Shown: in pieces, positions 45,833 through 55,233 of the stretch
Layout of the letters: every line of letters begins with the position of its first letter
Position numbering within the stretch: the first letter of the stretch is position 1
Assembly: GCF_014635245.1 (NCBI RefSeq)
Contig: NZ_BMCP01000002.1
Location: 992,001-1,056,000, forward strand
Length of the DNA: 64,000 nt
Source of the DNA: Agaricicola taiwanensis
GTDB lineage: Bacteria; Pseudomonadota; Alphaproteobacteria; Rhizobiales; Methylopilaceae
Direction of reading: 5' to 3'
Notes under the pieces: generated by a model
What the model saw: the letters and a program-made list of their open reading frames with translations, nothing else
What the model was told of the DNA's origin: nothing
Databases searched by the model: none
Translations under genes and position numbers: made by a program

Positions 45833-47065
45833 GTGAGCGTAACGATCAAGGACATCCAAGCAGCGCGGGCGGTTATCGCAGACGCCGTCATGCGCACACC
45901 CATGTTGCCGGCGCCGAAGCTCTCCGCCCTCACCGGAGCTGAGGTTTTCATCAAATATGAGAACCTTCAGGTCACCAACAGCTTCAAGGAACGCGGCGCA
46001 CTGGTAAAGCTCTCGCGCCTTCCGGAAAGCGCCCGGCGCGACGGCATCATCGCCATGTCCGCCGGAAACCACGCCCAGGCGGTCGCCTACCACGCCCGCC
46101 GCCTCGGCATTCCCGCCACAATCGTGATGCCGAAGACGACCCCCTTCGTGAAGGTGCGGGCGACTGAATCACACGGAGCACGCGTGATTCTTGACGGGGA
46201 AACGCTGGCGGAAAGCCAGGACCGCGCCGAGCAGATCGCCGCGATGGAGGCGCTGACCTGGGTGCATCCCTATGATGACCCTGATATCATCGCCGGTCAG
46301 GGCACGGTCGCGGTGGAGATGCTGGAGGACGTTCCAGATCTCGATATGCTGGTGATCCCCATCGGCGGCGGCGGCCTCGTTTCGGGCAATGCGATCGCCG
46401 CCAGGGCCTTGCGGCCGGACATCCGGATCGTCGGCGTCGAAGCCGCTCTCTACCCGTCCATGTGGAATGCCGTGAAGCATGATGCCCGCCCCATCGGCGG
46501 ACCCACGCTGGCGGAAGGCATCGCAGTGAAGAACGTCGGCGTCCTCACGCGCCCGATCGTCGAGGCGATGGTCTCCGACCTTATCCTTGTCTCGGAAGCG
46601 GACCTGGAACGCGCAGTCAACGCCTACGCCATCCTGCAAAAGACCATGGCGGAAGGCGCGGGCGCGGCCGGTCTCGCCGCCATGCTCGCTCATCCCGAGG
46701 TGTTCCGCGACCGCAAGGTCGGGTTGATCCTGTGCGGCGGCAACATCGACCCCCGCATCCTCGCCTCCATCATGGTGCGTGAGCTGGAACGGGAGGATCG
46801 TATCGTTTCCTTCCGCCTCACCATCACCGACCAGCCCGGCGTCCTCGGCAAGATCGCCTCACGTCTGGGCGAGCTCGGCGCCAATATTCTCGAGGTCGCG
46901 CACAGTCGGCTCTACCTTGATATCCCAGCCAAAGGGGCATCCATCGACGTCACGGTGGAAACCCGCAACCGCGCGCATGCGGAAGACATCATGGCGGCCT
47001 TGATCCAGGATGGAATGATCTGCCGGCGTCTCGATTCCGGAGCCGGAGACAGCGGTACTCACTGA
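45833..47065 (+). CDS. Threonine ammonia-lyase (biodegradative/ACT type)
   Basis: A 410-residue PLP enzyme that deaminates threonine to 2-oxobutanoate. The PLP lysine is Lys52 in TNSFKERGAL; the phosphate-binding IGGGGL loop is present. A C-terminal single ACT domain (FRLTITDQPGVLGKIASRLG) near residues 330-400 indicates the short allosteric form, as in catabolic TdcB-like enzymes. The GTG start at 45833 has GGGGGA ahead and overlaps nothing, the permease gene ending 25 bp upstream. It might also act on serine. Confidence 0.9.
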   Translation: MSVTIKDIQAARAVIADAVMRTPMLPAPKLSALTGAEVFIKYENLQVTNSFKERGALVKLSRLPESARRDGIIAMSAGNHAQAVAYHARRLGIPATIVMPKTTPFVKVRATESHGARVILDGETLAESQDRAEQIAAMEALTWVHPYDDPDIIAGQGTVAVEMLEDVPDLDMLVIPIGGGGLVSGNAIAARALRPDIRIVGVEAALYPSMWNAVKHDARPIGGPTLAEGIAVKNVGVLTRPIVEAMVSDLILVSEADLERAVNAYAILQKTMAEGAGAAGLAAMLAHPEVFRDRKVGLILCGGNIDPRILASIMVRELEREDRIVSFRLTITDQPGVLGKIASRLGELGANILEVAHSRLYLDIPAKGASIDVTVETRNRAHAEDIMAALIQDGMICRRLDSGAGDSGTH

Positions 47066-47127
47066 TCTGGCGTTTCGATCAGGCGCACCCATATGAAATG
47101 GACTGGAATCGATCACGAGGATCACCA

Positions 47128-47583
47128 ATGACCGCGACCTATACACTTGCCGATGATGCCCGCTTCGATGCGGTACGGCGCCGACGCATGCTCGCCTTCA
47201 TCATCGACTTCACCATCGTCGCGCTGCTGAGCCTTGCCGTGGGTGTCCTGGTCTTTTTCCTGGGCATCATCACGCTTGGGCTGGCATGGCTGCTCTACGG
47301 CGGCATCTTCCCGGTGATCGCGATTCTCTACTCCGGCATGACCGTCGGTGGCGAGCATTCCGCCACGGTGGGCATGCGCGCGGCAGGCCTCGTTACCAGG
47401 CGCGAATCCGGCGGTCGTCCGGACTTCATCCAGGGCGCGGCGCACGTCATCCTGTTCTATGTGAGCGTGAGCTTCCTGACGCCGCTGATCCTGCTGGTGT
47501 CTCTCTTCAACAGCCGGAAGCGGATGCTGCACGACATGCTGGTCGGCATCACGGTCGAAAACGCACTGCTGCGCCTCACCTGA
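47128..47583 (+). CDS. RDD-family membrane protein
   Basis: A 151-residue RDD-domain protein with three predicted helices: near residues 18-48 (MLAFIIDFTIVALLSLAVGV), 50-75, and 112-132. The RDD motif Arg and the two Asp positions are represented by RRRRMLAFIIDF and KRMLHDMLVGITV near the C-terminus. Functions proposed for the family include small-solute or ion transport. GAGG lies eleven bases before the ATG. Confidence 0.85.
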   Translation: MTATYTLADDARFDAVRRRRMLAFIIDFTIVALLSLAVGVLVFFLGIITLGLAWLLYGGIFPVIAILYSGMTVGGEHSATVGMRAAGLVTRRESGGRPDFIQGAAHVILFYVSVSFLTPLILLVSLFNSRKRMLHDMLVGITVENALLRLT

Positions 47584-47602
47584 AGCATTTTGCAAAAGCG
47601 CG

Positions 47603-47632
47603 CCGGGTGCTATCCTCTTCTTCGGCACCCGG
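47603..47632. terminator. Hairpin between the RDD gene and bpt
   Basis: CCGGGTGC (47603-47610) and its complement GCACCCGG (47625-47632) form an 8-bp stem with a 14-nt loop. TTTTGCAAAA (47588-47597) lies just before. The stem ends 16 bp ahead of the TTG start of bpt, so it may reduce read-through or affect initiation. No T run follows. Confidence 0.35.
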
Positions 47633-47648
47633 TTCGCAGAGGGAATAA

Positions 47649-48395
47649 TTGTCCGAGCATCCGCGCAACACTCCGCAGTTCTACCTGACGGCCCCCTCGC
47701 CGTGCCCCTATCTGCCGGACCGCGAAGAACGGAAAGTCTTCACCCACATCGTGGGTACGGATGCCGCCCGGATGAACGACATGCTGACCCTGGGCGGATT
47801 CCGCCGCAGTCAGACCATCGCCTACCGACCGGCCTGTGAGAACTGCAGGGCCTGTGTCTCGGTCCGCGTCAGGGTCGACAATTTTGACTGGACCCGCTCG
47901 CTCCGCCGCAACCTTGCGACAAATGCCGATCTCATCGGCACCGAGATGCCACCTCACCCGACCTCCGAGCAGTATTCGCTGTTTCGCCGCTACATCGAAT
48001 CCCGGCATGGAGATGGTGGTATGGTGCGTATGACAGCGCTCGACTATGCGCAGATGATCGAAGACAGCCACGTCCGCACCAAGGTGGTCGAATACCGCCG
48101 CCGGGGGCCGGACACCGCCATCAACGGACGCGGCAGCGGCTCATTGCTGGCCGCCGTTCTTATCGACCGGCTCGGCGACGGCCTTTCCATGGTCTATTCC
48201 TTCTATGACCCGGAAGAGGCTGGACGTGGGCTCGGCACGTTCATGATTCTCGACCATATCAGGCGCACGATCAAAGCGGGCCTTCCCTATCTCTATCTCG
48301 GCTACCTCGTGGAAGGCTCTGTGAAGATGGCTTACAAGGGCCGCTTCCGGCCGCAAGAGCGCCTAAGGGCGGAGGGCTGGGTCCTCGAAAGCTGA
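47649..48395 (+). CDS. bpt: Aspartate/glutamate leucyltransferase (Bpt)
   Basis: A 248-residue N-degron enzyme that adds leucine from Leu-tRNA to proteins with N-terminal Asp or Glu, targeting them to ClpS/ClpAP. The N-terminal domain shows [20 protein letters not shown] and [16 protein letters not shown]; the C-terminal GNAT-like part shows [20 protein letters not shown] and [20 protein letters not shown]. The start is TTG with GAGGGA ahead, a common start for this gene. Confidence 0.93.
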   Translation: MSEHPRNTPQFYLTAPSPCPYLPDREERKVFTHIVGTDAARMNDMLTLGGFRRSQTIAYRPACENCRACVSVRVRVDNFDWTRSLRRNLATNADLIGTEMPPHPTSEQYSLFRRYIESRHGDGGMVRMTALDYAQMIEDSHVRTKVVEYRRRGPDTAINGRGSGSLLAAVLIDRLGDGLSMVYSFYDPEEAGRGLGTFMILDHIRRTIKAGLPYLYLGYLVEGSVKMAYKGRFRPQERLRAEGWVLES

Positions 48396-48482
48396 GAACA
48401 AGACGCGCCGCGACGCTTGACGTATTTCATCCCGTTGCCGAAGGTGCGGCTGCCTCATCCAGGCAAACGGGAGACTGAATCC

Positions 48483-49067
48483 ATGGCCTATATCGAAAGC
48501 TCGACGCCCGCGTCGACGCCGCTCGCCACCCTCGCCGGCAATTCGATTGCACGGCGCATTGCCATCATCGCCCTGGGAAGCCTCGTGATCGCCGCGGCGG
48601 CACGGATCAACGTGCCGATGTATCCGGTGCCGATGTCGCTGCAGACACTGGCGATCATCGTCATCGCCGCGCTCTCGGGCTTTCGCCTGTCCAGCGAGAT
48701 CCTTGGCGCCTATCTCATCCAGGGCATCATCGGCCTTCCGGTTTTCGCCACCGGTGCCGGGTTTGCCTATTTCATGGGCCCCACCGGCGGATATCTCGTC
48801 GGCTTCTTCCTCGGCGCCATCGCCATTGGCTATCTCGCCGACCGGGGCTGGAACAACAGCCTTCCCAAGCTCGCAGCATCGCTGACGCTTGGCCATGCGC
48901 TGGTCTTCGTTCCTGGTGTTGCCTGGCTCGCCGTGCTTATCGGCTGGGAAAAGGCGCTGGTGTCCGGCCTCGCGGTGTTTATCGTCGGTTCTATCGTGAA
49001 GACCCTGCTTGGCGTTGCCATGGTCAAGGCTGCCCTGCGCGGCCGTTCGGCAGCACCGACGATCTGA
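48483..49067 (+). CDS. bioY: Biotin transporter BioY
   Basis: A 194-residue, six-helix S component of the biotin ECF transporter. Conserved segments are VPMYPVPMSLQTLAIIVIAA and GLPVFATGAGFAYFMGPTGG, which contribute to the biotin site. No bioM or bioN gene lies beside it, so it functions alone or with distant partners. A TTGACG at 48417 could be part of its promoter. A strong terminator follows at 49090. Confidence 0.94.
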   Translation: MAYIESSTPASTPLATLAGNSIARRIAIIALGSLVIAAAARINVPMYPVPMSLQTLAIIVIAALSGFRLSSEILGAYLIQGIIGLPVFATGAGFAYFMGPTGGYLVGFFLGAIAIGYLADRGWNNSLPKLAASLTLGHALVFVPGVAWLAVLIGWEKALVSGLAVFIVGSIVKTLLGVAMVKAALRGRSAAPTI

Positions 49068-49089
49068 ACAATTCGTCCCAATGCACAAA

Positions 49090-49115
49090 GGGCGGCTCGC
49101 GAGCCGCCCTTTTTT
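49090..49115. terminator. Intrinsic terminator between bioY and parC
   Basis: A perfect palindrome GGGCGGCTCGCGAGCCGCCC (49090-49109), flanked by AAA and TTTTTT, lies between the convergent ends of bioY (plus) and parC (minus). It should work well on the plus strand and weakly on the other. Confidence 0.9.
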
Positions 49116-49126
49116 GCGTGGAAAGA

Positions 49127-51373
49127 TCAGCCGCTGAAGCGGTTACTGCGAGGGAAGCCTTTGGGCGGCAGCCGTCCCGCGTCGGCACGGTTGCCGAACC
49201 ACTCCAGCAGCTCGGTCACCGTCCAGGTCCGGCCCGAACTGTCGGTCCAGGTGAGTCCCTCCGCCAAGGTGAAGGTCTTGGCATCGGCAACGCCGCCGTC
49301 CTTGTAACGCTGCAGGCGGACGCCCTTGCCACGGCCAAGTTCGGCCACCTGGCCAATCGGGAAGAGCAAGAGCTTGCGGTTCTCGCCGACGATGGCGACA
49401 GTATCGCCCTGAACCGGGACGAACAGCTTCGCCAGGACGGTGCCATCGACATTCAGCACCTGCCGGCCCTTGCGGGTGGATGCGATCAGGTCATCCTCCG
49501 GGACCACGAAGCCGCGGCCGTCGGTGCCGATGATCAGACGCTTTGCCCCGGGCTTGTATGTCACCACCGCGATAATGTCGGCGGCCTCCTCAAGATCGAT
49601 GCCGAGACGGATCGGCTCGCCCTGTCCGCGTCCGCCCGGCAGCTTGGATGCATCGAGCGTAAAGACACGGCCATTGCTGGAGAGCACCAGGAGCTTCGAC
49701 GTCGTTTCTGCGAAGAAGGCGGTCTTGAGGCTGTCGCCGGTCTTGAAGGTCAGGCCGGCCACATCCTGGACGTGGCCCTTCAGCGCACGGATCCAGCCCT
49801 TTTCCGATACCACCACCGTCAGTGGTTCGCGCTCGACAAAGGCTTCCGCCAGATCGGCAAGCGGCACTTCCGAGGCCTCGCCGAAGTCGGAGCGGCGCTT
49901 GCCGAGGGCGGTCTCGGGCGCAAAGACCTTGCGCACCGCCGCGATCTCCGATTTCACCTTGGTCCATTGCCGCCGTTCGGAACCAAGCAGTGCCTCGATG
50001 CCGGCTTTTTCCTGTTCCAGGCTCGCGTGCTCCTTGCGGATCGCGATCTCCTCAAGCTTCGCCAGCGAGCGCAGCCGGATGTTGAGGATGGCATCGGCCT
50101 GCACTTCGGTGAGATCGAAGCGCCGCATCAGCTCGGCCTTCGGATCGTCCTCCTCGCGGACGATGCGGATGACCTCATCGATGTTGAGATAGGCAATCAG
50201 GAATCCCGACAGCACCTCGAGCCGCTTCTCAATGGCGGCAAGACGGAACCGCGCGCGGCGCACCACCACTTCGCGGCGATGATGGAGCCATTCACGCAAA
50301 GCGGGGGCAAGGCCGAGCACCTGCGGCACCCGTCCCTTGACCAGGACGTTCATGTTGAGGGGCACGCGCGCTTCAAGCTCAGACAGCTTGAAGAGGCTTT
50401 GCATCAAAAGCTCGGCGGAGATGCCGCGCGAACGCGGCTCCAGCACGATGCGGATGTCGTCGGCCGACTCATCCCGCACATCGGCGAGGATCGGCACCTT
50501 CTTCTCCAGCACCAACTCGGCCAGCTTTTCGATGAGCCGCGACTTGGGCACGAGATAGGGGATCTCCGTGACAACGGCCACCCAGGTGCCGCGGCCCGTT
50601 TCCTCGCGATGCCAGCGCGCCTGCACGCGGAAGCCACCGCGGCCGGTGCGATAGGCTTCGGCGATCATGTGCTTGGGCTCGACAATCACGCCGCCGGTCG
50701 GAAAATCGGGACCGGGCACGAACTGCAGGATGTCGTCGGTCGTCGCCTGCGGGTTGTCGACGAGGTGCAGCGCTGCGTCGAGAATCTCCGCCACGTTGTG
50801 AGGCGGGATGGAGGTCGCCATGCCGACCGCGATGCCCTGCGATCCGTTGGCGAGGAGGTTCGGAAAGGCGGCTGGCAGTACGATCGGCTCGGATTCCGAG
50901 CCGTCATAGGTGTCGCGAAAATCGACGGCGTCCTCGTCGAGGCCCTCAAGCATCAGCCGGGCGACCTCGGTCATGCGCGCTTCGGTGTAACGCATGGCGG
51001 CGGCGTTATCACCATCAACATTGCCGAAGTTGCCCTGGCCTTCCACCATGGGCCAGCGCTGGGCGAAGTCCTGCGCGAGGCGCACCAGCGCGTCATAGAC
51101 GGACTGGTCGCCATGCGGGTGATACTTACCGATGACGTCGCCCACAACACGGGCGCACTTCTTGAAGGCCGAGCCCGGATCGAGCCGCAGTTGGCGCATG
51201 GCGAAGAGGATGCGCCGATGCACCGGCTTCATGCCGTCGCGCGCGTCGGGCAGAGCCCGCTGCGTGATGGTGGACAAGGCATAGGCGAGGTAACGCTCTT
51301 CGAGCGCGCCCTTGAGGTCCACGACCTCGATATCGCCGCCCTCGCCGCCTGTTGGAATCACATGATTGCCCAT
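49127..51373 (-). CDS. parC: DNA topoisomerase IV subunit A
   Basis: A 748-residue type-IIA topoisomerase subunit for chromosome decatenation. The DNA-cleaving Tyr lies in [11 protein letters not shown], and the quinolone region is [20 protein letters not shown]. Length and the weak C-terminal beta-propeller repeats fit ParC rather than GyrA, as does its position 59 bp downstream of recO, conserved in this group. parE is not in the window. Confidence 0.93.
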   Translation of the reverse strand: MGNHVIPTGGEGGDIEVVDLKGALEERYLAYALSTITQRALPDARDGMKPVHRRILFAMRQLRLDPGSAFKKCARVVGDVIGKYHPHGDQSVYDALVRLAQDFAQRWPMVEGQGNFGNVDGDNAAAMRYTEARMTEVARLMLEGLDEDAVDFRDTYDGSESEPIVLPAAFPNLLANGSQGIAVGMATSIPPHNVAEILDAALHLVDNPQATTDDILQFVPGPDFPTGGVIVEPKHMIAEAYRTGRGGFRVQARWHREETGRGTWVAVVTEIPYLVPKSRLIEKLAELVLEKKVPILADVRDESADDIRIVLEPRSRGISAELLMQSLFKLSELEARVPLNMNVLVKGRVPQVLGLAPALREWLHHRREVVVRRARFRLAAIEKRLEVLSGFLIAYLNIDEVIRIVREEDDPKAELMRRFDLTEVQADAILNIRLRSLAKLEEIAIRKEHASLEQEKAGIEALLGSERRQWTKVKSEIAAVRKVFAPETALGKRRSDFGEASEVPLADLAEAFVEREPLTVVVSEKGWIRALKGHVQDVAGLTFKTGDSLKTAFFAETTSKLLVLSSNGRVFTLDASKLPGGRGQGEPIRLGIDLEEAADIIAVVTYKPGAKRLIIGTDGRGFVVPEDDLIASTRKGRQVLNVDGTVLAKLFVPVQGDTVAIVGENRKLLLFPIGQVAELGRGKGVRLQRYKDGGVADAKTFTLAEGLTWTDSSGRTWTVTELLEWFGNRADAGRLPPKGFPRSNRFSG

Positions 51374-51432
51374 GGCCGACAGTTACACGGTGGCGAGAGT
51401 GAGGCCAAGCGATAGAATCGCCGCAGAAGGCC

Positions 51433-52170
51433 TCATTCCCCAACCTTTTCCGGAAGAGCGGCGGCGATGAAACCCGCACGGGCATCCGGCATGTCCATCC
51501 CCCTCGCTTCAAAAACATAACGACCAAGGAAATGACCGGTCAGGCGGAAGCCGGCAATGATGTCCTCAGCCGTCGGACGGGCGTTGGCCCCTGAACCTAT
51601 GAGGAAGGGCGGCAGCGCCAGCAGCCGGTCGCAATAGGGAGCGCCGGCCTTGCGGCTGACCGCGCGCCCGCTCTTTGGCGAGACCCAGACGAGATCCTCG
51701 GCCGTGCCCGTCGCCGCACAGGACGTGAGGTCGAGCCCGAAGCCGAGTTCGCTCAAGAGTTCCAGTTCAAAGCGGATCATCACCGCAGCAGCTATGTTGC
51801 CCGCATCAAGATGTTCGATGACCACGGCGGCGGCATCAAAGACACCGGCATGGGCGTCCCGCTCCGGGAGCAACCGCACCAGGGTCGCCAGATGCGACAG
51901 GCCCAGAAGGCCCGCGCGTGAGGCCATCAGGCGTCCAGCCGGCAGATCGATCGCTTCCACGGTGAAGTTGCCGAGCTGATCGTCGAGCCGTGCCCGCCAC
52001 TGCGCCTGAAGGAGATTGCCCGTCTGCAGAAGGGGCCTTATCCGGCGCGAGCGGCCGCCACGCACCAGGCCGAGGTGCCGGCCGTGGTCGCGCGTCAGAA
52101 GCTCCAGCACCACTGATGTTTCGCCATGCAGGCGGGTGGAGAGCACGATGCCCTGGTCGGTCCATTCCAT
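51433..52170 (-). CDS. recO: DNA repair protein RecO
   Basis: A 245-residue RecO with an N-terminal OB fold (MEWTDQGIVLSTRLHGETSV, then RGGRSRRIRPLLQTGNLLQA) and a helical C-terminal domain. It helps load RecA at gaps and displaces SSB. The zinc finger of the family is reduced: only CAATG and YC remain in the relevant segment. It lies upstream of parC on the same strand. Confidence 0.92.
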   Translation of the reverse strand: MEWTDQGIVLSTRLHGETSVVLELLTRDHGRHLGLVRGGRSRRIRPLLQTGNLLQAQWRARLDDQLGNFTVEAIDLPAGRLMASRAGLLGLSHLATLVRLLPERDAHAGVFDAAAVVIEHLDAGNIAAAVMIRFELELLSELGFGLDLTSCAATGTAEDLVWVSPKSGRAVSRKAGAPYCDRLLALPPFLIGSGANARPTAEDIIAGFRLTGHFLGRYVFEARGMDMPDARAGFIAAALPEKVGE

Positions 52171-52315
52171 GAGATCAATCTATCCCGCCGCGCAGGCCGC
52201 TGCAAAAAGCCTTTGGTGCCTTCACGGAAGCTGATAAGCGCATCACAGAACGTCATTTTCCGCCGGCGCCCTGATCGGCAAAGCTGACGCGCAGTCGTGA
52301 TCGGGAGGCTCGTGA

Positions 52316-52969
52316 ATGCCATACATCCTCGTCGTCGGGTCCAGGAACTACTCGTCGTGGTCGCTGCGGCCCTGGCTCGCCATGCGCGCAAGCGGGATTC
52401 CGTTAGAGGACGTGCTGGTGCTGCTCGACCAACCGGACACGCGGGAGAACATCCTCAGGCATTCTCCGGCAGGAAAGGTCCCGGTGCTGAAGACCGATCG
52501 CGGCGAAACGATCTGGGATTCGCTCGCCATCATCGAGGAGATGGCGACGCGTCATCCGGAAGCCAAGCTGTGGCCGGAGGATTCCACCGCCCGTGCCCAC
52601 GCCCGCTCCATCTCGGCGGAGATGCACTCCGGTTTCCAGGCGCTGCGCGGCCATCTCGACATGAACCTCCACCGGCCGGTGAAGCCCCGGCCGCAGAAGC
52701 CGGAGGTGGAGGCCGACATTGCCCGCATCATCGCCATCTGGACCGACACCCGCGCGCGCTTCGGTCATGGAGGGCCCTTCCTGTTCGGCAGCTTCACGGG
52801 TGCGGATGCCATGTATGCGCCCGTGGTCTGGCGCTTTCACACCTACGCCGTGCCCGTGCCTGACGATATCCGTGCCTATATGGACGCCGTCATCGGCCTC
52901 CCGGCGATGCAGCAATGGTATGAGGCGGCGCGGGACGAGCCGCGCGCGGCTCGTTATGAAATCGACTGA
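52316..52969 (+). CDS. Glutathione S-transferase family protein
   Basis: A 217-residue GST with the N-terminal thioredoxin-like domain (VVGSRNYSSWSLRPWLAMRA; ILRHSPAGKVPVLKTD; IWDSLAIIEEMA) and the C-terminal helical domain (GADAMYAPVVWRFHTYAVPV). The Ser of SSW is the likely glutathione-activating residue. The glutathione site sequence KVPVLK with ES/DS (WDSLAI) is conserved. GGGAGG precedes the ATG. The substrate is unknown. Confidence 0.9.
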   Translation: MPYILVVGSRNYSSWSLRPWLAMRASGIPLEDVLVLLDQPDTRENILRHSPAGKVPVLKTDRGETIWDSLAIIEEMATRHPEAKLWPEDSTARAHARSISAEMHSGFQALRGHLDMNLHRPVKPRPQKPEVEADIARIIAIWTDTRARFGHGGPFLFGSFTGADAMYAPVVWRFHTYAVPVPDDIRAYMDAVIGLPAMQQWYEAARDEPRAARYEID

Positions 52970-53059
52970 CGCCTCGCGAGACTTTCCATCCGGGGGCAAG
53001 CGCGCTTAACTCCTTCGGTCGGGACTCATCCCGGCCCATGACATGAGGATCCTGCCCGC

Positions 53060-54667
53060 TTGCCCGTTATCCGTTCCCAGATCGACACGCGCTCCGACGA
53101 ATTCCGCGCCAATGCGGAAGTCATGGACCGTCTTACCAAAGAGCTGGCCGAGCGGCGCGCCGAGGCTGCCCAGGGCGGATCGCCCAAAGCCCGAGAACGC
53201 CACACTGCTCGAGGTAAGCTTCTTCCGCGGCAGAGGGTCGAACAACTGCTCGACCACGGCTCACCGTTCCTGGAAGTCGCGCCCTTGGCGGCCTTCGGCG
53301 TCTATGACGAAGCCATCCATGGCGCGGGAATCATCACTGGTATAGGCCGGGTCGAAGGCCGCGAGGTCATGGTGGTGGCCAACGACGCCACCATCAAAGG
53401 CGGCACCTATTATCCGATGACGGTGAAGAAGCACCTGCGCGCGCAGGAGATCGCGCGCGAGAACCGCCTGCCCTGCCTCTATCTCGTTGATTCCGGCGGC
53501 GCCAACCTGCCGCATCAGACAGAGGTCTTTCCCGATCGCGAGCACTTCGGCCGCATCTTCTACAATCAGGCGCGGATGTCGGCGGAGGGCATTGCGCAGG
53601 TGGCCGTGGTCATGGGCTCCTGCACGGCGGGCGGCGCCTATGTACCGGCCATGTCCGATGAGACCGTGATCGTGCGCAACCAGGGCACCATCTTCCTCGG
53701 CGGGCCGCCGCTCGTGAAGGCCGCTACCGGAGAGATTGTCTCGGCCGAAGAGCTCGGCGGCGCCGATGTCCACGCCAAGATATCGGGCGTGGCAGATCAT
53801 TATGCCTCCAATGATGCCCATGCGCTGGCGATTGCACGGCGCATCGTGGCCAATCTCGGCGGGCGCAAGACGATTGATCTTGCCCTCTCCGAGCCCGCCG
53901 ACCCGCTGTATGATCCCGCTGAACTCAATGGCATCGTGCCGGCGCAGCTTTCCAAAAGCTATGATGTTCGCGAAGTCATCGCGCGCCTGGTCGACGGTTC
54001 GGAGCTCGATGAGTTCAAGGCCACCTATGGCACGACCATCGTTACCGGCTTTGCGCGCCTCCATGGCATCCCCGTTGGCATCATCGCCAACAACGGCATC
54101 CTCTTTTCCGAAAGCGCGCTGAAGGCCGCACACTTCATCGAACTGTGCTGTCAGCGCGGCATTCCACTGCTGTTCCTGCAGAACATCTCGGGCTTCATGG
54201 TGGGCTCGAAATATGAAGCCGGCGGCATCGCCAAGGACGGCGCGAAACTGGTGACGGCGGTCGCCTGCGCCGAGGTGCCAAAGATCACGCTTCTCGTGGG
54301 CGGTTCGTTCGGAGCGGGCAACTACGGCATGTGCGGACGGGCTTATGGGCCGCGCTTCCTCTTCACCTGGCCCAACAGCCGCATCTCGGTCATGGGCGGC
54401 GAGCAGGCGGCGAGCGTGCTAGCCACCGTGAAGCGCGACAACCTGGAGGCGGACGGCAAAAGCTGGGCAGCCGAGGACGAAGAGGCCTTCAAGGCGCCAA
54501 TCCGCGCGAAGTATGAGGAAGAAGGATCGCCCTATCACGCCACCGCCAGGCTATGGGACGACGGCATCCTGACACCACGGGAAACCCGGCGCGCTCTGGC
54601 GCTGGCCTTTTCCGCCGCACTCAATGCGCCGATTGGGAATTCGCGCTTCGGCATATTCAGGATGTAG
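53060..54667 (+). CDS. mccB: Methylcrotonyl-CoA carboxylase, carboxyltransferase subunit
   Basis: A 535-residue carboxyltransferase that moves CO2 from biotin to 3-methylcrotonyl-CoA in leucine breakdown. Markers: [55 protein letters not shown] and [10 protein letters not shown]. The start is TTG. The alpha subunit follows after a small secreted-protein gene. A propionyl-CoA or acyl-CoA carboxylase is a weaker alternative; the GGANLPHQ segment favours the methylcrotonyl type. Confidence 0.93.
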   Translation: MPVIRSQIDTRSDEFRANAEVMDRLTKELAERRAEAAQGGSPKARERHTARGKLLPRQRVEQLLDHGSPFLEVAPLAAFGVYDEAIHGAGIITGIGRVEGREVMVVANDATIKGGTYYPMTVKKHLRAQEIARENRLPCLYLVDSGGANLPHQTEVFPDREHFGRIFYNQARMSAEGIAQVAVVMGSCTAGGAYVPAMSDETVIVRNQGTIFLGGPPLVKAATGEIVSAEELGGADVHAKISGVADHYASNDAHALAIARRIVANLGGRKTIDLALSEPADPLYDPAELNGIVPAQLSKSYDVREVIARLVDGSELDEFKATYGTTIVTGFARLHGIPVGIIANNGILFSESALKAAHFIELCCQRGIPLLFLQNISGFMVGSKYEAGGIAKDGAKLVTAVACAEVPKITLLVGGSFGAGNYGMCGRAYGPRFLFTWPNSRISVMGGEQAASVLATVKRDNLEADGKSWAAEDEEAFKAPIRAKYEEEGSPYHATARLWDDGILTPRETRRALALAFSAALNAPIGNSRFGIFRM

Positions 54668-54757
54668 CGCCCATGAACTTGAAATGGCGTTACAATTTCC
54701 AAATTAGCGCCTATGACAGAAGCCTTATCTTTCGCCCAACATCCTCCGGGTATCTCG

Positions 54758-55189
54758 ATGCGTAAATCCCTCCTGATTGCCGCCTTCCTCGCTTCGGCCC
54801 TCGCCTTGCCTGCACAGGCGCAGATGCGTCCCGGCCAGCGGCAGTACACCACCATCACCCAGCATAGCCCCGGCGAATTCGCCACCGCGCTGAATGCCGC
54901 CGAGGACGCGCTGAAGAGCGGCGATGCCAAGCAGTTCCGCATCCTGATGCACGGGCGCGGCGTTCTCCTTCTCATCCCGGGTACCACCGGCAGCCAGAAA
55001 GAATGGGCGCGCCGGATCCCACGCATCCGTGGCCTCACCATCGTCGCCTGCAAGGAGATTATCGATCAGCTCGCCCGCAACAATCGCGGCCGCCGCCCGC
55101 CGCTGCTGCCGGGCACACGCGTGGAAACCTGCTCCGGCTCCACGCGCAAGCTCGACGCCGCCGGCTGGTATCGCGTTCCCGGCCTCTGA
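54758..55189 (+). CDS. Secreted DsrE-like small protein
   Basis: A 143-residue protein with a clear signal peptide (MRKSLLIAAFLASALALPAQ, cleaved after AQA). The mature part, FATALNAAEDALKSGDAKQF then RILMHGRGVLLLIPGTTG, resembles the DsrE/DsrF fold seen in sulfur-transfer and periplasmic proteins, but the match is by pattern. Cys100 and Cys131 (counting from the ATG) are the only mature cysteines seen. It is placed between two subunit genes of a cytoplasmic enzyme, an unexplained arrangement. Confidence 0.7.
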   Translation: MRKSLLIAAFLASALALPAQAQMRPGQRQYTTITQHSPGEFATALNAAEDALKSGDAKQFRILMHGRGVLLLIPGTTGSQKEWARRIPRIRGLTIVACKEIIDQLARNNRGRRPPLLPGTRVETCSGSTRKLDAAGWYRVPGL

Positions 55190-55233
55190 GGCGCTCATCT
55201 TCAAGCGCAGACATAACGATCGGGAGGCTTTCG

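Noticed and set aside
49118..51415. 765-codon plus-strand frame opposite parC
   Set aside because: Mirror-image composition of the parC coding strand and no recognisable domain; parC itself is unambiguous.
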